A DNA stretch of 26,985 nt, from positions 1 to 26,985 of the forward strand of contig CAZLIC010000062.1 of NCBI GenBank assembly GCA_964559535.1. Direction: 5' to 3'. The position numbers were made by a program, and so were the translations under genes. Source of the DNA: CAZLIC01 sp964559535. GTDB taxonomy: Bacteria > Pseudomonadota > Alphaproteobacteria > Rhodobacterales > Rhodobacteraceae. Each line of letters opens with the position of its first letter. Positions within the stretch are counted from its first letter, which is position 1. Shown here one piece after another: positions 14,213 through 22,641 of this stretch. Below the pieces are notes generated by a model. It was not told where the DNA came from. It did no database searches and worked only from the letters and a program-made list of their open reading frames with translations.

Positions 14213-17200
14213 TCACGGCACGATCACCAGCCGCCCGACGTCGGTGCGCGCACGGAAATCGGGGCGGTACATGTCCTCGACGGAGGCGGCGGGATGGTGG
14301 AACTCGCCGGGCGAGACGGCCCGCACGATATAGGCCAGACGGAACGCGTCGGCGTTGTAGCGGTCGATGGCGGTCAGGAACCGGTCCTGCCGGAACTCGC
14401 TGTGCGCCACCTCGTTCACCACCTCCAGCCAGTCCAGACCGCCGATCTGCCCGCCCGCGATCAGGTTGGGATTGTCGATCTCCAGCCCGGCGGGCAGCGG
14501 GTCGTTGATCATCAGCCGCCCCTCGCCGCGGGCAAACGGCGTGATCTCCAGCACCACCACCATCCGCGTGCCCGCCTTCACCGGCTGGCCTGCGGGCACC
14601 TGTTGCCCGTCCAACGTATAATAGCTGCGGGTAATGGCATAGCCGTTGCCGCCCGCCGGTTCCGGTTCGGTCGGCACGCCGTAGGACGTGACGGTGACGA
14701 ACTGCGTGCGCCCGGTGTCATTCTTCACCACCACCGGGTCGCCCAGCCCGCCTTCCATCACCTGCACCAGCGGGCCCGCAGGCGGCAGGCCGTTGAAGGT
14801 GATGCCCGTCAGCCCCGGCCCGTCCACCAGCGCATGCGTGGCCAGCAGCATCCACGTCGCCTCTTGCGTGGATAGCGCGCCCTTCGCGGTGGACAGCGAA
14901 ACCGCCAGCGTTTCGGCATCCACCACCGACGACCCCGCCTCGACCGCCAGCGCCAGCACCGCCGCCGCATCGCGGCGATTGCTGCCATAGTCGGCGCGGA
15001 ACACCTGATCGGTATCCGGACCGGGCACCACGCGGGCCGCGGCGCGGGCAAACATCGCATCGGCCCGTGGCTGGTCGCCATAGGCGGCCAGCGCCGCGCC
15101 CAGCTGCGCCTGCGCGATGGCCGTGCTGAAGGCATCGCCCTTCACATCGGCATAATAGCGCAGGTCGCCGATGGCCGCGGCACCTTCGCGCGCCAGTACC
15201 ATCAGCGCATAGGCCAGCGCCTCGCCGCCCGCATCAAAATCGGGCTGGTAGTTCACCTGGTTGCGCAGGTTGTCCAACGCCACGCGGAACGCCGGGTCGG
15301 GCACCGCGAACCCCTGCGCACGGGCACGCGAAAGGAAGTCGGTCACATAGGCATCCAGCCAGAAGTCACCCGAAGACGGCGACCACAGGCCAAAGGCGCC
15401 TTCCGCCGACTGGTTGGCCAGCACTTCGGCGACGGCCTGGCTGATCCGCACCTGCAGGTTTTCCGACCCGGGCAGCCGCATCGCCTGCGCAACCTGATCG
15501 AAGTACAGCAGGGGCAGCGCCTTCGACGTGATCTGCTCGGTGCAGCCATAGGGATAGCGGTCGAGCGCCGCCAGCAGCCCCGGCGCATCCATCCGCGCAA
15601 TCGGCCCCACTGCCAGCGTCGCTTTCGACGTAGGCAGCGACAGGCCGGTCAGGGCCTGATTGTCAAACGTCAGGCTGTCGCCCTGGGCCAGTTCCAGCCG
15701 GGTGGTGCGGGCGACCTCGGGGTCATTCACCTGCACCGGCAGGGTCAGGCGCTTGGACAGCACGCGGCCGTCCGGCGTGGTCAGCCGGATGTCGATGCTG
15801 TGCAGGCCCACGTCGGTGGCCGTCAGCGGCACCTGGAACACGGCCTTGGCCTTCTCGGCCAGATCAAAGCCCGAAGGCACCCTGCCCACGGTCAGCCCGC
15901 TGGCCGTCACATCCAGCCCCATCCGGCCCGAAGGTCCGGTGGCGTGCACGATCTCCAACAGGACGCGCGAGGTGTCACCGGGCGCCATGAACCGTGGAAC
16001 GCTGGCCGTCACCACCACCGGGTCACGCACCAGCACATCGGCCTGCGCCTGCCCCACACCGGTCTTCGACCACGCCACCGCCATCACCCGCACCGTACCG
16101 TTGAACGACGGCAGGTCGAAGGTCGCCCGGGCAAGGCCATCCGGCCCCACCTGCACCGGGCCGCTGAAATAGGCCACCAGTTCCTCGGTCGGCGGGGGCG
16201 ACTTCAGCCGCGCCTGCGCCGCGGAGTCGCCGCCCGACCGCACCGCGCCTTCCACGCCCGCCATGCCGTCGATCAGCCGCCCGTACAGGTCGCGGATGCC
16301 CACGCCCAGCTTGCGCTGGCCAAAGTAGTGGCCCTGCGGATCGGGCGCCTCGTAGGCCGTCAGGTTCAGGATGCCTACGTCCAAGGCAGCCACCGTCACC
16401 CAGGCCGTCTCGCCCGCCGTCACCCCATCCACCTTCACCGCCACCTCCAGCGGGCCGCGCGGCGCGGCCTCGGCCGGGGCCTGCATGGTGGCCTGCAGGG
16501 CACGCGGGCCAGGATCGACCTTGGCGTAGGAAAGCCCCATCGCCCGCGCCGGGTTGCGCCCGGCGGCCACATCCATCGGCCGCAGCACCGATGCGGTCAC
16601 ATACACCCCCGCGCCCCATTCATCCGTCACCGGCACGGGGATCAGGTTCTCGCCTTCGCTTACCTCCACCGCCTGCATCGACACCACGCGGTTCGACAGC
16701 ACGGACACCAGCGCCGTTCCCGCCGCCCGCGGCACCAGCCGCAGCATCGCGGTTTCGCCCGGCCGGTAGTCCGGCTTGTCCAGCGACAGTTCCAGCGTGT
16801 CGGGCGTCGAGGTCACGTCGGCAGGCGCATACCATCCGGCATAGAAGGCCATCGACGTTGCCGCCCCGCCCGTCTGTTCCACCGAAATCTCGTACTCGCC
16901 CCACTCCACAGGCGCCGAAATCTCCACCGGCCCGGCGCCCAGCGTGGCGGTGCCTTCGGCCACCCGCGCGCGGCTGGTCACCGGTTCCCAGTTCCACTGG
17001 CCGTATTCCTGGTACCACTGGTAGTTCACGCGCACCCGCGTCACTTCCCAGCGCACCTCCATCGGCGCGGGCTTCAGGTCGGGGCCGATGGCCATGACCT
17101 GGAACCGTGCGTCGCTGCCTTCTTGAACCACATCTTCGAACATCGGCTTCACGCCGATCATTGGCGAAGATGGCGTCAGCACCTTCGTCACCCGGCGTTC

Positions 17201-19636
17201 CACCGGCCGGCCCGACCCTTCGGCCACCCGCACCGTTGCGCGGGCCTCCAGCGGGCGACCCGGATCCTCGGCCTGCGGCAGCGCGGCAGAAATCACCGCC
17301 TTGCCTTCGGCATCGGTGGTGTAGCCGCCGAACGGCTCCATCCGCGCATCGAAACTCACATCATGCCGACCGAAACGGTAGCCGACAAACCCCTCCAGCC
17401 CCTCGGCCGCGCGCAGCAGTACCTCACCCTCGATCGCCAGATCGGCGGCAGGCGCGCCGAACAGGTACCGGGCGTCCACAGTCAGATCCGCCGTCTCGCC
17501 CAGCCGCCAGGGCGCATCGGGCAGCGCCAGCGCAAAGTCGATGCGTTCTGGCAGAAAGTCCTCGACAAGGAAGGTCGTGCTGCGCAGCGCGGCAGCCTCG
17601 GTGTCGGCATACAGCTCCAGCCGCCACTGGCCGCGCGGCGCAGAACCGGAAATCGGCTGGGCGAACACATAGCCGCCGCCCGCATCCGTTACCGTCTGGC
17701 GCGCCCATTCCACGCCGTCCGGCCGTTTCACCACCGCCACCAGCGGCAGCCCCTGAATAGCCTGCGAGGTGCTGTCGCGCGCCAGTGCCGTGACATGCAC
17801 CGTCTCTCCGGCCCGATAGGCGCCGCGGTCGGTTGTCAGGAACACATCCACCGGCGGCGCCGGTTCGCGCCCCTCGACGCCGCGGTCCGACAGGTCGAAC
17901 TCGGGGTCGGTCAGCGACAGGAAGGCAATGTCCGTCTCGCCCTCTTTCGCCACCACCATGGCAGGCGCGCTGCCGCCGGTGCCGCGGGCCAATGCCGCCG
18001 GGAACACCGCGAACCCGTTCGAATCGGTCACCGCCGTGCCTAGCACCGCGTTCATGCGCGACAGAAGCTCGACCGTCACCCCAGCCTTCGGCCCCGCATC
18101 GCCCAGCGAGCGTGCCACGACGTGCAGCCCGTCCACCCCCGACAGCGTGGTCAGCCCCAGATCCGAAATCACGAACCACTGCCAGGCGGGCGAGACGGAA
18201 TACTCGTCCTGCCCCGGAACAAAGGCCTTCAGCGCGTAGATGCCCGCGGGCAGCCCGGCAATCGCCTCGTCCATCGGCAGACGCGTGGTGACATCCTTGT
18301 TCACCTCCTGCGCCACGGTCCCCGTGCCCGACCACAGCTTTTCACCGATGACCGAGGAGAAATCCTCTTCCTGGTAGTATGCCATGGGCTGGCCGAAATA
18401 GTCGTTCTGCACCGCGCGCAACAGATTGCGGTCCACCACGCGGTACAGTGTCAGTTCCAGCGTCGTGGCGTTCACCGTCTCCACCGGGATCGACGCCCCC
18501 GCCGCCTTCGGCAGCACATAGGCCCGGCCCGGAAAGCGCACCGCCGGGGTGCGGTCGCGGATGTACGACGTGATGGTCACCGATTTGGCCATGGTCTGAC
18601 CATCGGCGGCGGGCAGGCCTTCGCGGAAGGTGACGGCGGCGCGCTGGCCGTGCGTCATGCCTTCGACGCACAGTTGCTGGTCGCCGGTCCTTTCCACCGA
18701 CAGCCCCGTTTCAGGCAGCTGCACGTAGGTGGAATAATCCACCCCCGCCTTCACCAGAGGCTCGCTGAAGTTCACGCAGATGCGTGGGCGGATGCTGTCG
18801 GACTGGACCTCGTTTTCGGTGATGCGGAAGCCGTATTTGCCGATGGCTGCGTCCAGGGCCACGGCGGTGTCGTCGCGCGGGCTCAGCGCTTGCGCCAGCC
18901 GCAGCGCCTGCACCGTGTCGCGCCCGCGCCCCAGCGCCTCCAGCGTGGCGCCCATCTGCACCAGGATGTTGTGCCGCTGCGGCGCCTTGTCGGCACGCAG
19001 GTAGGCGTTCACCGCCGCCGACAGCGAACGTTCGCGGTACAGTTGCGCATTCTGCTGGCTTTGCCGGGCGGCGGGCAGGTTCAGCCGGGCATACTCCAGC
19101 CAGCCGTCGGCCGAGTCGGTGATGTTCAGCGCCGCCCCCACGAAGGCGGCTGCACTTTCGTGGTTCCCCTGCGTTTCGGCCTGCGCGGCCGAGGCCATGT
19201 GGTCCTCGACCGTCCACTGGCCGGTGATGTGCAGGCCACCCAGTTGCAGGGCAAGGGCATTGGCGGCACCAAAGTCCCAGGTCTGCAGGAAGCCCAGTTC
19301 GGCCGCGCGTTCGGCCGCACGCTCGGCCAGCCCCGGTCGGGCGGGAACAACCTTGGCCGAATAGGCGCCTTGGAAGAATGCCGCATCGCCCGGCCCGGCC
19401 TTCAGGAAGCAGGCCCCTGCCCGGCTGTTGAAGGTCAGCGCCTCGCAGCGCCGGTTCGACAGGCAGGCGCGTTCGCAGGCGCTGATGTCGGTGTCGTACA
19501 GGTTGGCGATGTCGCCCCCCGGAAGGTCGGCGTTTTCCTGATAGATCAGCCGCTTCGGCGGGATCAGGTCCTGTGCCTGCGCAGCACCCGCCAGCCCCAG
19601 GAAAGCGGCCGCCGCCGCCAGAAGAAACATGCGCAT
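14213..19636 (-). CDS. Alpha-2-macroglobulin family protein with N-terminal PAN domain
   Basis: An 1807-residue exported protein. Residues 1-21 are a signal peptide (cleavage likely after AAQA); there is no lipobox, unlike E. coli YfhM. A small PAN/apple-like module follows (about 27-95) with Cys 54, 58, 64 and 76. The rest is the long macroglobulin-domain array. The thioester motif is intact, YPYGCTEQ with Cys1365 and Gln1368, so it can form the Cys-Gln thioester that traps attacking proteases covalently. Bacterial members act in the periplasm as protease traps. A GGGAGG lies 5 nt before the ATG at 19636. It precedes pbpC on the same strand; the family idea is that PBP1C repairs the wall while the trap neutralises invading proteases. 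This is known as a genomic association, not shown here. Confidence 0.92.
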   Translation of the reverse strand: MRMFLLAAAAAFLGLAGAAQAQDLIPPKRLIYQENADLPGGDIANLYDTDISACERACLSNRRCEALTFNSRAGACFLKAGPGDAAFFQGAYSAKVVPARPGLAERAAERAAELGFLQTWDFGAANALALQLGGLHITGQWTVEDHMASAAQAETQGNHESAAAFVGAALNITDSADGWLEYARLNLPAARQSQQNAQLYRERSLSAAVNAYLRADKAPQRHNILVQMGATLEALGRGRDTVQALRLAQALSPRDDTAVALDAAIGKYGFRITENEVQSDSIRPRICVNFSEPLVKAGVDYSTYVQLPETGLSVERTGDQQLCVEGMTHGQRAAVTFREGLPAADGQTMAKSVTITSYIRDRTPAVRFPGRAYVLPKAAGASIPVETVNATTLELTLYRVVDRNLLRAVQNDYFGQPMAYYQEEDFSSVIGEKLWSGTGTVAQEVNKDVTTRLPMDEAIAGLPAGIYALKAFVPGQDEYSVSPAWQWFVISDLGLTTLSGVDGLHVVARSLGDAGPKAGVTVELLSRMNAVLGTAVTDSNGFAVFPAALARGTGGSAPAMVVAKEGETDIAFLSLTDPEFDLSDRGVEGREPAPPVDVFLTTDRGAYRAGETVHVTALARDSTSQAIQGLPLVAVVKRPDGVEWARQTVTDAGGGYVFAQPISGSAPRGQWRLELYADTEAAALRSTTFLVEDFLPERIDFALALPDAPWRLGETADLTVDARYLFGAPAADLAIEGEVLLRAAEGLEGFVGYRFGRHDVSFDARMEPFGGYTTDAEGKAVISAALPQAEDPGRPLEARATVRVAEGSGRPVERRVTKVLTPSSPMIGVKPMFEDVVQEGSDARFQVMAIGPDLKPAPMEVRWEVTRVRVNYQWYQEYGQWNWEPVTSRARVAEGTATLGAGPVEISAPVEWGEYEISVEQTGGAATSMAFYAGWYAPADVTSTPDTLELSLDKPDYRPGETAMLRLVPRAAGTALVSVLSNRVVSMQAVEVSEGENLIPVPVTDEWGAGVYVTASVLRPMDVAAGRNPARAMGLSYAKVDPGPRALQATMQAPAEAAPRGPLEVAVKVDGVTAGETAWVTVAALDVGILNLTAYEAPDPQGHYFGQRKLGVGIRDLYGRLIDGMAGVEGAVRSGGDSAAQARLKSPPPTEELVAYFSGPVQVGPDGLARATFDLPSFNGTVRVMAVAWSKTGVGQAQADVLVRDPVVVTASVPRFMAPGDTSRVLLEIVHATGPSGRMGLDVTASGLTVGRVPSGFDLAEKAKAVFQVPLTATDVGLHSIDIRLTTPDGRVLSKRLTLPVQVNDPEVARTTRLELAQGDSLTFDNQALTGLSLPTSKATLAVGPIARMDAPGLLAALDRYPYGCTEQITSKALPLLYFDQVAQAMRLPGSENLQVRISQAVAEVLANQSAEGAFGLWSPSSGDFWLDAYVTDFLSRARAQGFAVPDPAFRVALDNLRNQVNYQPDFDAGGEALAYALMVLAREGAAAIGDLRYYADVKGDAFSTAIAQAQLGAALAAYGDQPRADAMFARAAARVVPGPDTDQVFRADYGSNRRDAAAVLALAVEAGSSVVDAETLAVSLSTAKGALSTQEATWMLLATHALVDGPGLTGITFNGLPPAGPLVQVMEGGLGDPVVVKNDTGRTQFVTVTSYGVPTEPEPAGGNGYAITRSYYTLDGQQVPAGQPVKAGTRMVVVLEITPFARGEGRLMINDPLPAGLEIDNPNLIAGGQIGGLDWLEVVNEVAHSEFRQDRFLTAIDRYNADAFRLAYIVRAVSPGEFHHPAASVEDMYRPDFRARTDVGRLVIVP

Positions 19637-19675
19637 CGAAACCTCCCGGGCAACCGCCCCGCCAATGCGCGCAAC

Positions 19676-19693
19676 CTCGCACGCGGGTGCGAG
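19676..19693 (-). terminator. Hairpin downstream of the alpha/beta hydrolase gene
   Basis: CTCGCAC (19676-19682) and GTGCGAG (19687-19693) form a perfect 7-bp stem with a 4-nt loop, 16 nt past the hydrolase stop on the minus strand. No T-run follows. It could be a weak terminator or an mRNA 3'-end hairpin separating the hydrolase from the alpha-2-macroglobulin gene. Confidence 0.45.
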
Positions 19694-19708
19694 TCTGGCA
19701 AGCGGGCG

Positions 19709-20578
19709 TCAGTCCACCAGCAGGGGCCAGACCGCGGCATTCCGCCGGGCAAAGGCGCCCAGATGGCCGATGCGGGCCAGCCCGTGTTCGGCGGGCCGCA
19801 GCACCACCTGCCGTTTCAGCGCATGCGGGTACATCGCCATGCCGCGCCAGACAGCGGCGGGCGGCACCCAGGCATCATCGGCCACCGCCACCACCCGCAT
19901 GTCGCCCCGCACGGCGCCCGCGTCGGGCAAGGGCAGGCGGTGCCCTACCTCGGCCAGATGGAACCCGCGTGTGGTGCACCAGCGCCGCCAGTCGCGGTAC
20001 ACGCCCAGCGGCAGGTCCATGCCCAACCCCAGCCGACTCCCCGGCAGGTAGCCCATCATGGCGGCCACCGGCGCCATTCCGTACCACAAGACCCGGGCCA
20101 GCACGCCGAACCCCGCCGGATGGTCGGACAGATGCACCGGGCCCGAGGCCACCACGACCGTGCGCGCTACCCCCGCCATGCCCGGATGGAACGCCAGCAT
20201 CACGCCGCCCAGCGAATGCCCGATCACCCAGCGCGGTGTGCCCGGCACGATGGCCGCCGCCGCGGCCAGTGCCGCAGGCTGGTCGCGCAGGCCCCAGTCG
20301 GCCATCGTCGCTTTTGCCCTTTGCACAGGGCCGCGCGCGGACTGTCCGAAGTCGCGGTAGTCATAGGTCAGCACCGCCACGTCGCGTTCGGCCGCCAGCC
20401 ACTCCGCGAAGGCACGGTAGTAGCCCATCGGCACCCCCGTCGCCCCGTGCAGCACCGCCACCGCCACGGGTCGCCCCGCAGGCCGGTACAGCCGCCCCGC
20501 CAGAACCGCGCCCTCGGCCGCGATCCGCACATCCTCGGCCCCCGCCCGTTCCGGCCAGACCCTGCCCATCGCGCTCAT
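19709..20578 (-). CDS. Alpha/beta hydrolase
   Basis: A 289-residue cytoplasmic alpha/beta hydrolase. The nucleophile elbow GHSLGG puts the catalytic Ser at residue 122. Upstream, VLHGATGVP is the likely oxyanion-hole loop, and WGLRDQPAAL precedes the elbow. The general pattern fits the COG4757-type predicted hydrolases. A late His in RPAEHGLARIGH may complete the triad. No signal peptide is seen. The start is set at the ATG at 20578, since GGAGG lies about 5 nt before it; a GTG at 20590 is in frame but has no such site. It is divergent from a TetR regulator and is very probably its target, given twin operators in the gap. Substrate unknown; an ester, thioester or amide is possible. Confidence 0.85.
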   Translation of the reverse strand: MSAMGRVWPERAGAEDVRIAAEGAVLAGRLYRPAGRPVAVAVLHGATGVPMGYYRAFAEWLAAERDVAVLTYDYRDFGQSARGPVQRAKATMADWGLRDQPAALAAAAAIVPGTPRWVIGHSLGGVMLAFHPGMAGVARTVVVASGPVHLSDHPAGFGVLARVLWYGMAPVAAMMGYLPGSRLGLGMDLPLGVYRDWRRWCTTRGFHLAEVGHRLPLPDAGAVRGDMRVVAVADDAWVPPAAVWRGMAMYPHALKRQVVLRPAEHGLARIGHLGAFARRNAAVWPLLVD

Positions 20579-20589
20579 CGCCGCCTCCA

Positions 20590-20633
20590 CTAGACCGATC
20601 GGTCCAATAGCACGACTGGACCGATCGGTCTAG
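20590..20633. promoter_or_regulatory. Twin palindromic TetR operators
   Basis: The 12-bp palindrome GACCGATCGGTC occurs twice, at 20593-20604 and 20619-20630, centres 26 bp apart. The flanks extend this to a 17-bp inverted repeat (20590-20606 and 20617-20633, exact complements). The sites lie between the hydrolase start and the tetR start, the normal place for autoregulation by the TetR protein. TAGACC..GGTCTA-type sites are familiar for some TetR-family repressors such as NemR; this is from memory and was not checked. Confidence 0.8.
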
Positions 20634-20664
20634 CGATTCGCTTGCAGATCGGCTATCGGGGGAC

Positions 20665-21210
20665 ATGGAAGATCTCCCGACCCGCGCCCGCCTGGTGGAA
20701 ACCGCCGCCCGCCTGTTCCGGCAGAAGGGCTATCATGCCACTGGCCTGGCCGAGGTACTGGCCGCGGCCGGGGTGCCGAAGGGTTCGCTGTACCACCACT
20801 TTCCGGCCGGCAAGGCCGACCTTGCGCGTGCCGCCGCCGACTGGACCGCGGATGTGCTGCTGCGCATCATCGACGATGCCTTTGTCCCGGCGCCCGACTG
20901 GCCCCATGGCACCGCTACGCTGTGCCACAAGCTGGCGCGCCTGCTGGACACGCTGGACAGTGCCGACGCCTGCCCGATCTCGGCCCTGCTGTTCGACGGC
21001 CCCGAAGAGGCCGGGTTCCGCGCCCATGCGGCGGCCGTGCTGGACCGCCTGCAACAGCACGTTGCCGCGCATGCCACCCGCCTGGGGGCAGCCGGCCCGC
21101 AAGACCGCGCCGAAGCGCTGCTGATCGCCATCGACGGCGGCTGGACACTGGCCCGCGCCCGGCGCGATTCGGACGTGCTGCGCCGCATTCCGGCCCGGCT
21201 GGGACACTGA
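20665..21210 (+). CDS. TetR/AcrR-family transcriptional regulator
   Basis: A 181-residue regulator. Residues 5-50 are a TetR DNA-binding domain (LVETAARLFRQKGYHATGLAE, then VPKGSLYHHFPAGKADL). The C-terminal ligand domain resembles the LmrA/YxaF type (SACPISALLFDGPEEAG-like region, conserved CPIS). It would repress the divergent hydrolase and itself through the twin palindromes at 20590-20633, and be released by a small ligand, perhaps a substrate of the hydrolase. A GGGGGA lies immediately before the ATG at 20665. Family is clear; the ligand is not. Confidence 0.92.
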   Translation: MEDLPTRARLVETAARLFRQKGYHATGLAEVLAAAGVPKGSLYHHFPAGKADLARAAADWTADVLLRIIDDAFVPAPDWPHGTATLCHKLARLLDTLDSADACPISALLFDGPEEAGFRAHAAAVLDRLQQHVAAHATRLGAAGPQDRAEALLIAIDGGWTLARARRDSDVLRRIPARLGH

Positions 21211-21211
21211 C

Positions 21212-21240
21212 TTGCGACTCTGCGCGCCCCGGCCTATATG
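21212..21240 (+). promoter_or_regulatory. Predicted promoter of the SRP RNA gene
   Basis: TTGCGA (21212-21217) and TATATG (21235-21240) are separated by exactly 17 bp. The predicted start, about 21247-21248, coincides with the 5' end of the terminal RNA helix at 21248. Confidence 0.65.
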
Positions 21241-21246
21241 ACGGGG

Positions 21247-21343
21247 CGAGAGGTTGGCGCGGGCAGGCGCCTCGCCAACCCGGTCAGGTGCGGAAGCAAG
21301 CAGCCGTAACGAGCCCCGCTTGGGTCGTTGTCCAGCCTCTCAC
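21247..21343 (+). ncRNA. ffs: Signal recognition particle RNA (4.5S-type, small)
   Basis: The conserved SRP Alu-less core is present: GGTCAGGTGCGGAAGCAAGC (21282-21301) followed by AGCCG, giving the GGAA tetraloop and the asymmetric internal loop that Ffh binds. The 5' end GAGAGGTTGG (21248-21257) pairs completely, with one T-G pair, with CCAGCCTCTC (21332-21341), forming the end of the rod. The length of about 95 nt is normal for proteobacteria. The RNA assembles with Ffh to target nascent membrane proteins. The 3' end is placed at the end of the helix; I see no strong T-run terminator after it. Confidence 0.93.
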
Positions 21344-21380
21344 CCCTCCCTCATGGTCGTCCGGGCCCCGGCAGCACGGT

Positions 21381-22553
21381 CTATCTGGTGTGCTGGCTGT
21401 CGGCTGACCGCGCCTGTCCGGCAAGAAAGGCCACCACGGCCAGCATGCCGCCCAGCGCCGCAAAGGTCAGCCGGAAGCCTGCATTCTCGGCCACCCAGCC
21501 GATCGAGGCCGGCGCCACAAGGATGCCCGAGTAGCCCATCATCGTCACCAGCGCGATCCCGGCGCCTGCGGCAAGCCCGGGATGGTTGCCTGCAGCGGAA
21601 AACAGGATGGGCACCATGTTGGCCACGCCGACGCCGGCCAGCGCGAAGGCCGCGATGGCCACCCAGGGCCCCGGCGCCGAGGCCGCGAGCACCAGCCCCG
21701 CCGCCCCGATCAGCGCCGAAACCCGCAGCGTCCGCACGGCACCGAACCGGTTGCGCACGGCGTCACCGGCAAAGCGCAGGACCGCCATCGCGCCCGTCAG
21801 GAACGCCACCCCCAGGCCGGTAACCGAAACCGCCGCCCCCAGACCGTCGGCCAGATACAGCGCGCTCCATTCGATCACCGCGCCTTCGGGCACCATCGAG
21901 AACAGCGCCATCACGCCCAAGAGCCACAGCATGGGGTCGCGCGGCAGCAAGGCGCGCCGTTCCCCGGTGCTGCGCGGCGCGGGCGGGTCGCCCGGCGTGA
22001 GGAAGGGCATCGCCCCAAGCACCAGCACAGCCACCGCCGCGGCGGCCAAGAGCGCGTGCCCCTCGGCCCCCAGCCGGGCGATCAACCAGCCGCCGCTGCC
22101 GCTGCCGATGGCAGCGCCCAGGCTCCAGAACCCATGGCTGGACGACATGATGGCGCGGCCCAGCCGCCGCTCCACCTCGACCGCCTGCGCGTTCATCGAC
22201 ACATCCATCACGCCCATGATGCCACCCAGCGCCGCGATGGCCGGCGCCACCACGGCCAGCGAAGGCGCGAAGACGACGGCGGGAAGGGTGGGGATGATGG
22301 CCAGCGCAAAGCCGCACAGCACGGGACGCGTGCCGTAAAGCGCGATCAGCCGCCCCGAGAACGTCATCGCCGTCACGGCACCGATGCCCAGACCCAGCAG
22401 CAGCAGGCCCAGAACGGCTTCGCCGATGTCGTGGCGCGGGATCAGCAGCGGAATCTGCGGCGCCCACGAGCCGGTGACGTACCCGTTCGCCAGGAACATC
22501 GCCGCCACGGCCCAGCGCCCGCGCCGGGCCGCCGCCATGCCATCCGCCATCAT
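21381..22553 (-). CDS. Major facilitator superfamily transporter
   Basis: A 390-residue integral membrane protein with about 12 hydrophobic segments, typical of MFS exporters or sugar/drug porters. The loop between segments 2 and 3 shows GRLIALYGTRPVL, an MFS motif A variant. MNAQAVEVERRLGRAIMSSSHGFWSLGAAIGSG resembles a group of MFS proteins annotated as fucose-permease-like or inner-membrane YbjJ-like. The substrate is unknown. The start is set at one of two adjacent ATGs (22553 or 22550); the frame is open further upstream, but those residues are not hydrophobic or conserved. It is convergent with the SRP RNA gene and follows hrpB on the same strand by 88 bp. Confidence 0.85.
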   Translation of the reverse strand: MMADGMAAARRGRWAVAAMFLANGYVTGSWAPQIPLLIPRHDIGEAVLGLLLLGLGIGAVTAMTFSGRLIALYGTRPVLCGFALAIIPTLPAVVFAPSLAVVAPAIAALGGIMGVMDVSMNAQAVEVERRLGRAIMSSSHGFWSLGAAIGSGSGGWLIARLGAEGHALLAAAAVAVLVLGAMPFLTPGDPPAPRSTGERRALLPRDPMLWLLGVMALFSMVPEGAVIEWSALYLADGLGAAVSVTGLGVAFLTGAMAVLRFAGDAVRNRFGAVRTLRVSALIGAAGLVLAASAPGPWVAIAAFALAGVGVANMVPILFSAAGNHPGLAAGAGIALVTMMGYSGILVAPASIGWVAENAGFRLTFAALGGMLAVVAFLAGQARSADSQHTR

Positions 22554-22641
22554 CGCCTGTCCCCTGCCTTTGCCGCGCCTGTTAGCGCCACCGTGCCGCG
22601 GGGTGAAGGCCCTGTTTCCGGGCGGGCCATGTTCCGGGGCA

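Noticed and set aside
15800..20593. Two long plus-strand frames (747 and 823 codons) opposite the alpha-2-macroglobulin and hydrolase genes
   Set aside because: Same GC artefact. The second crosses the boundary between two real minus-strand genes, and neither has a ribosome site or recognisable domain.
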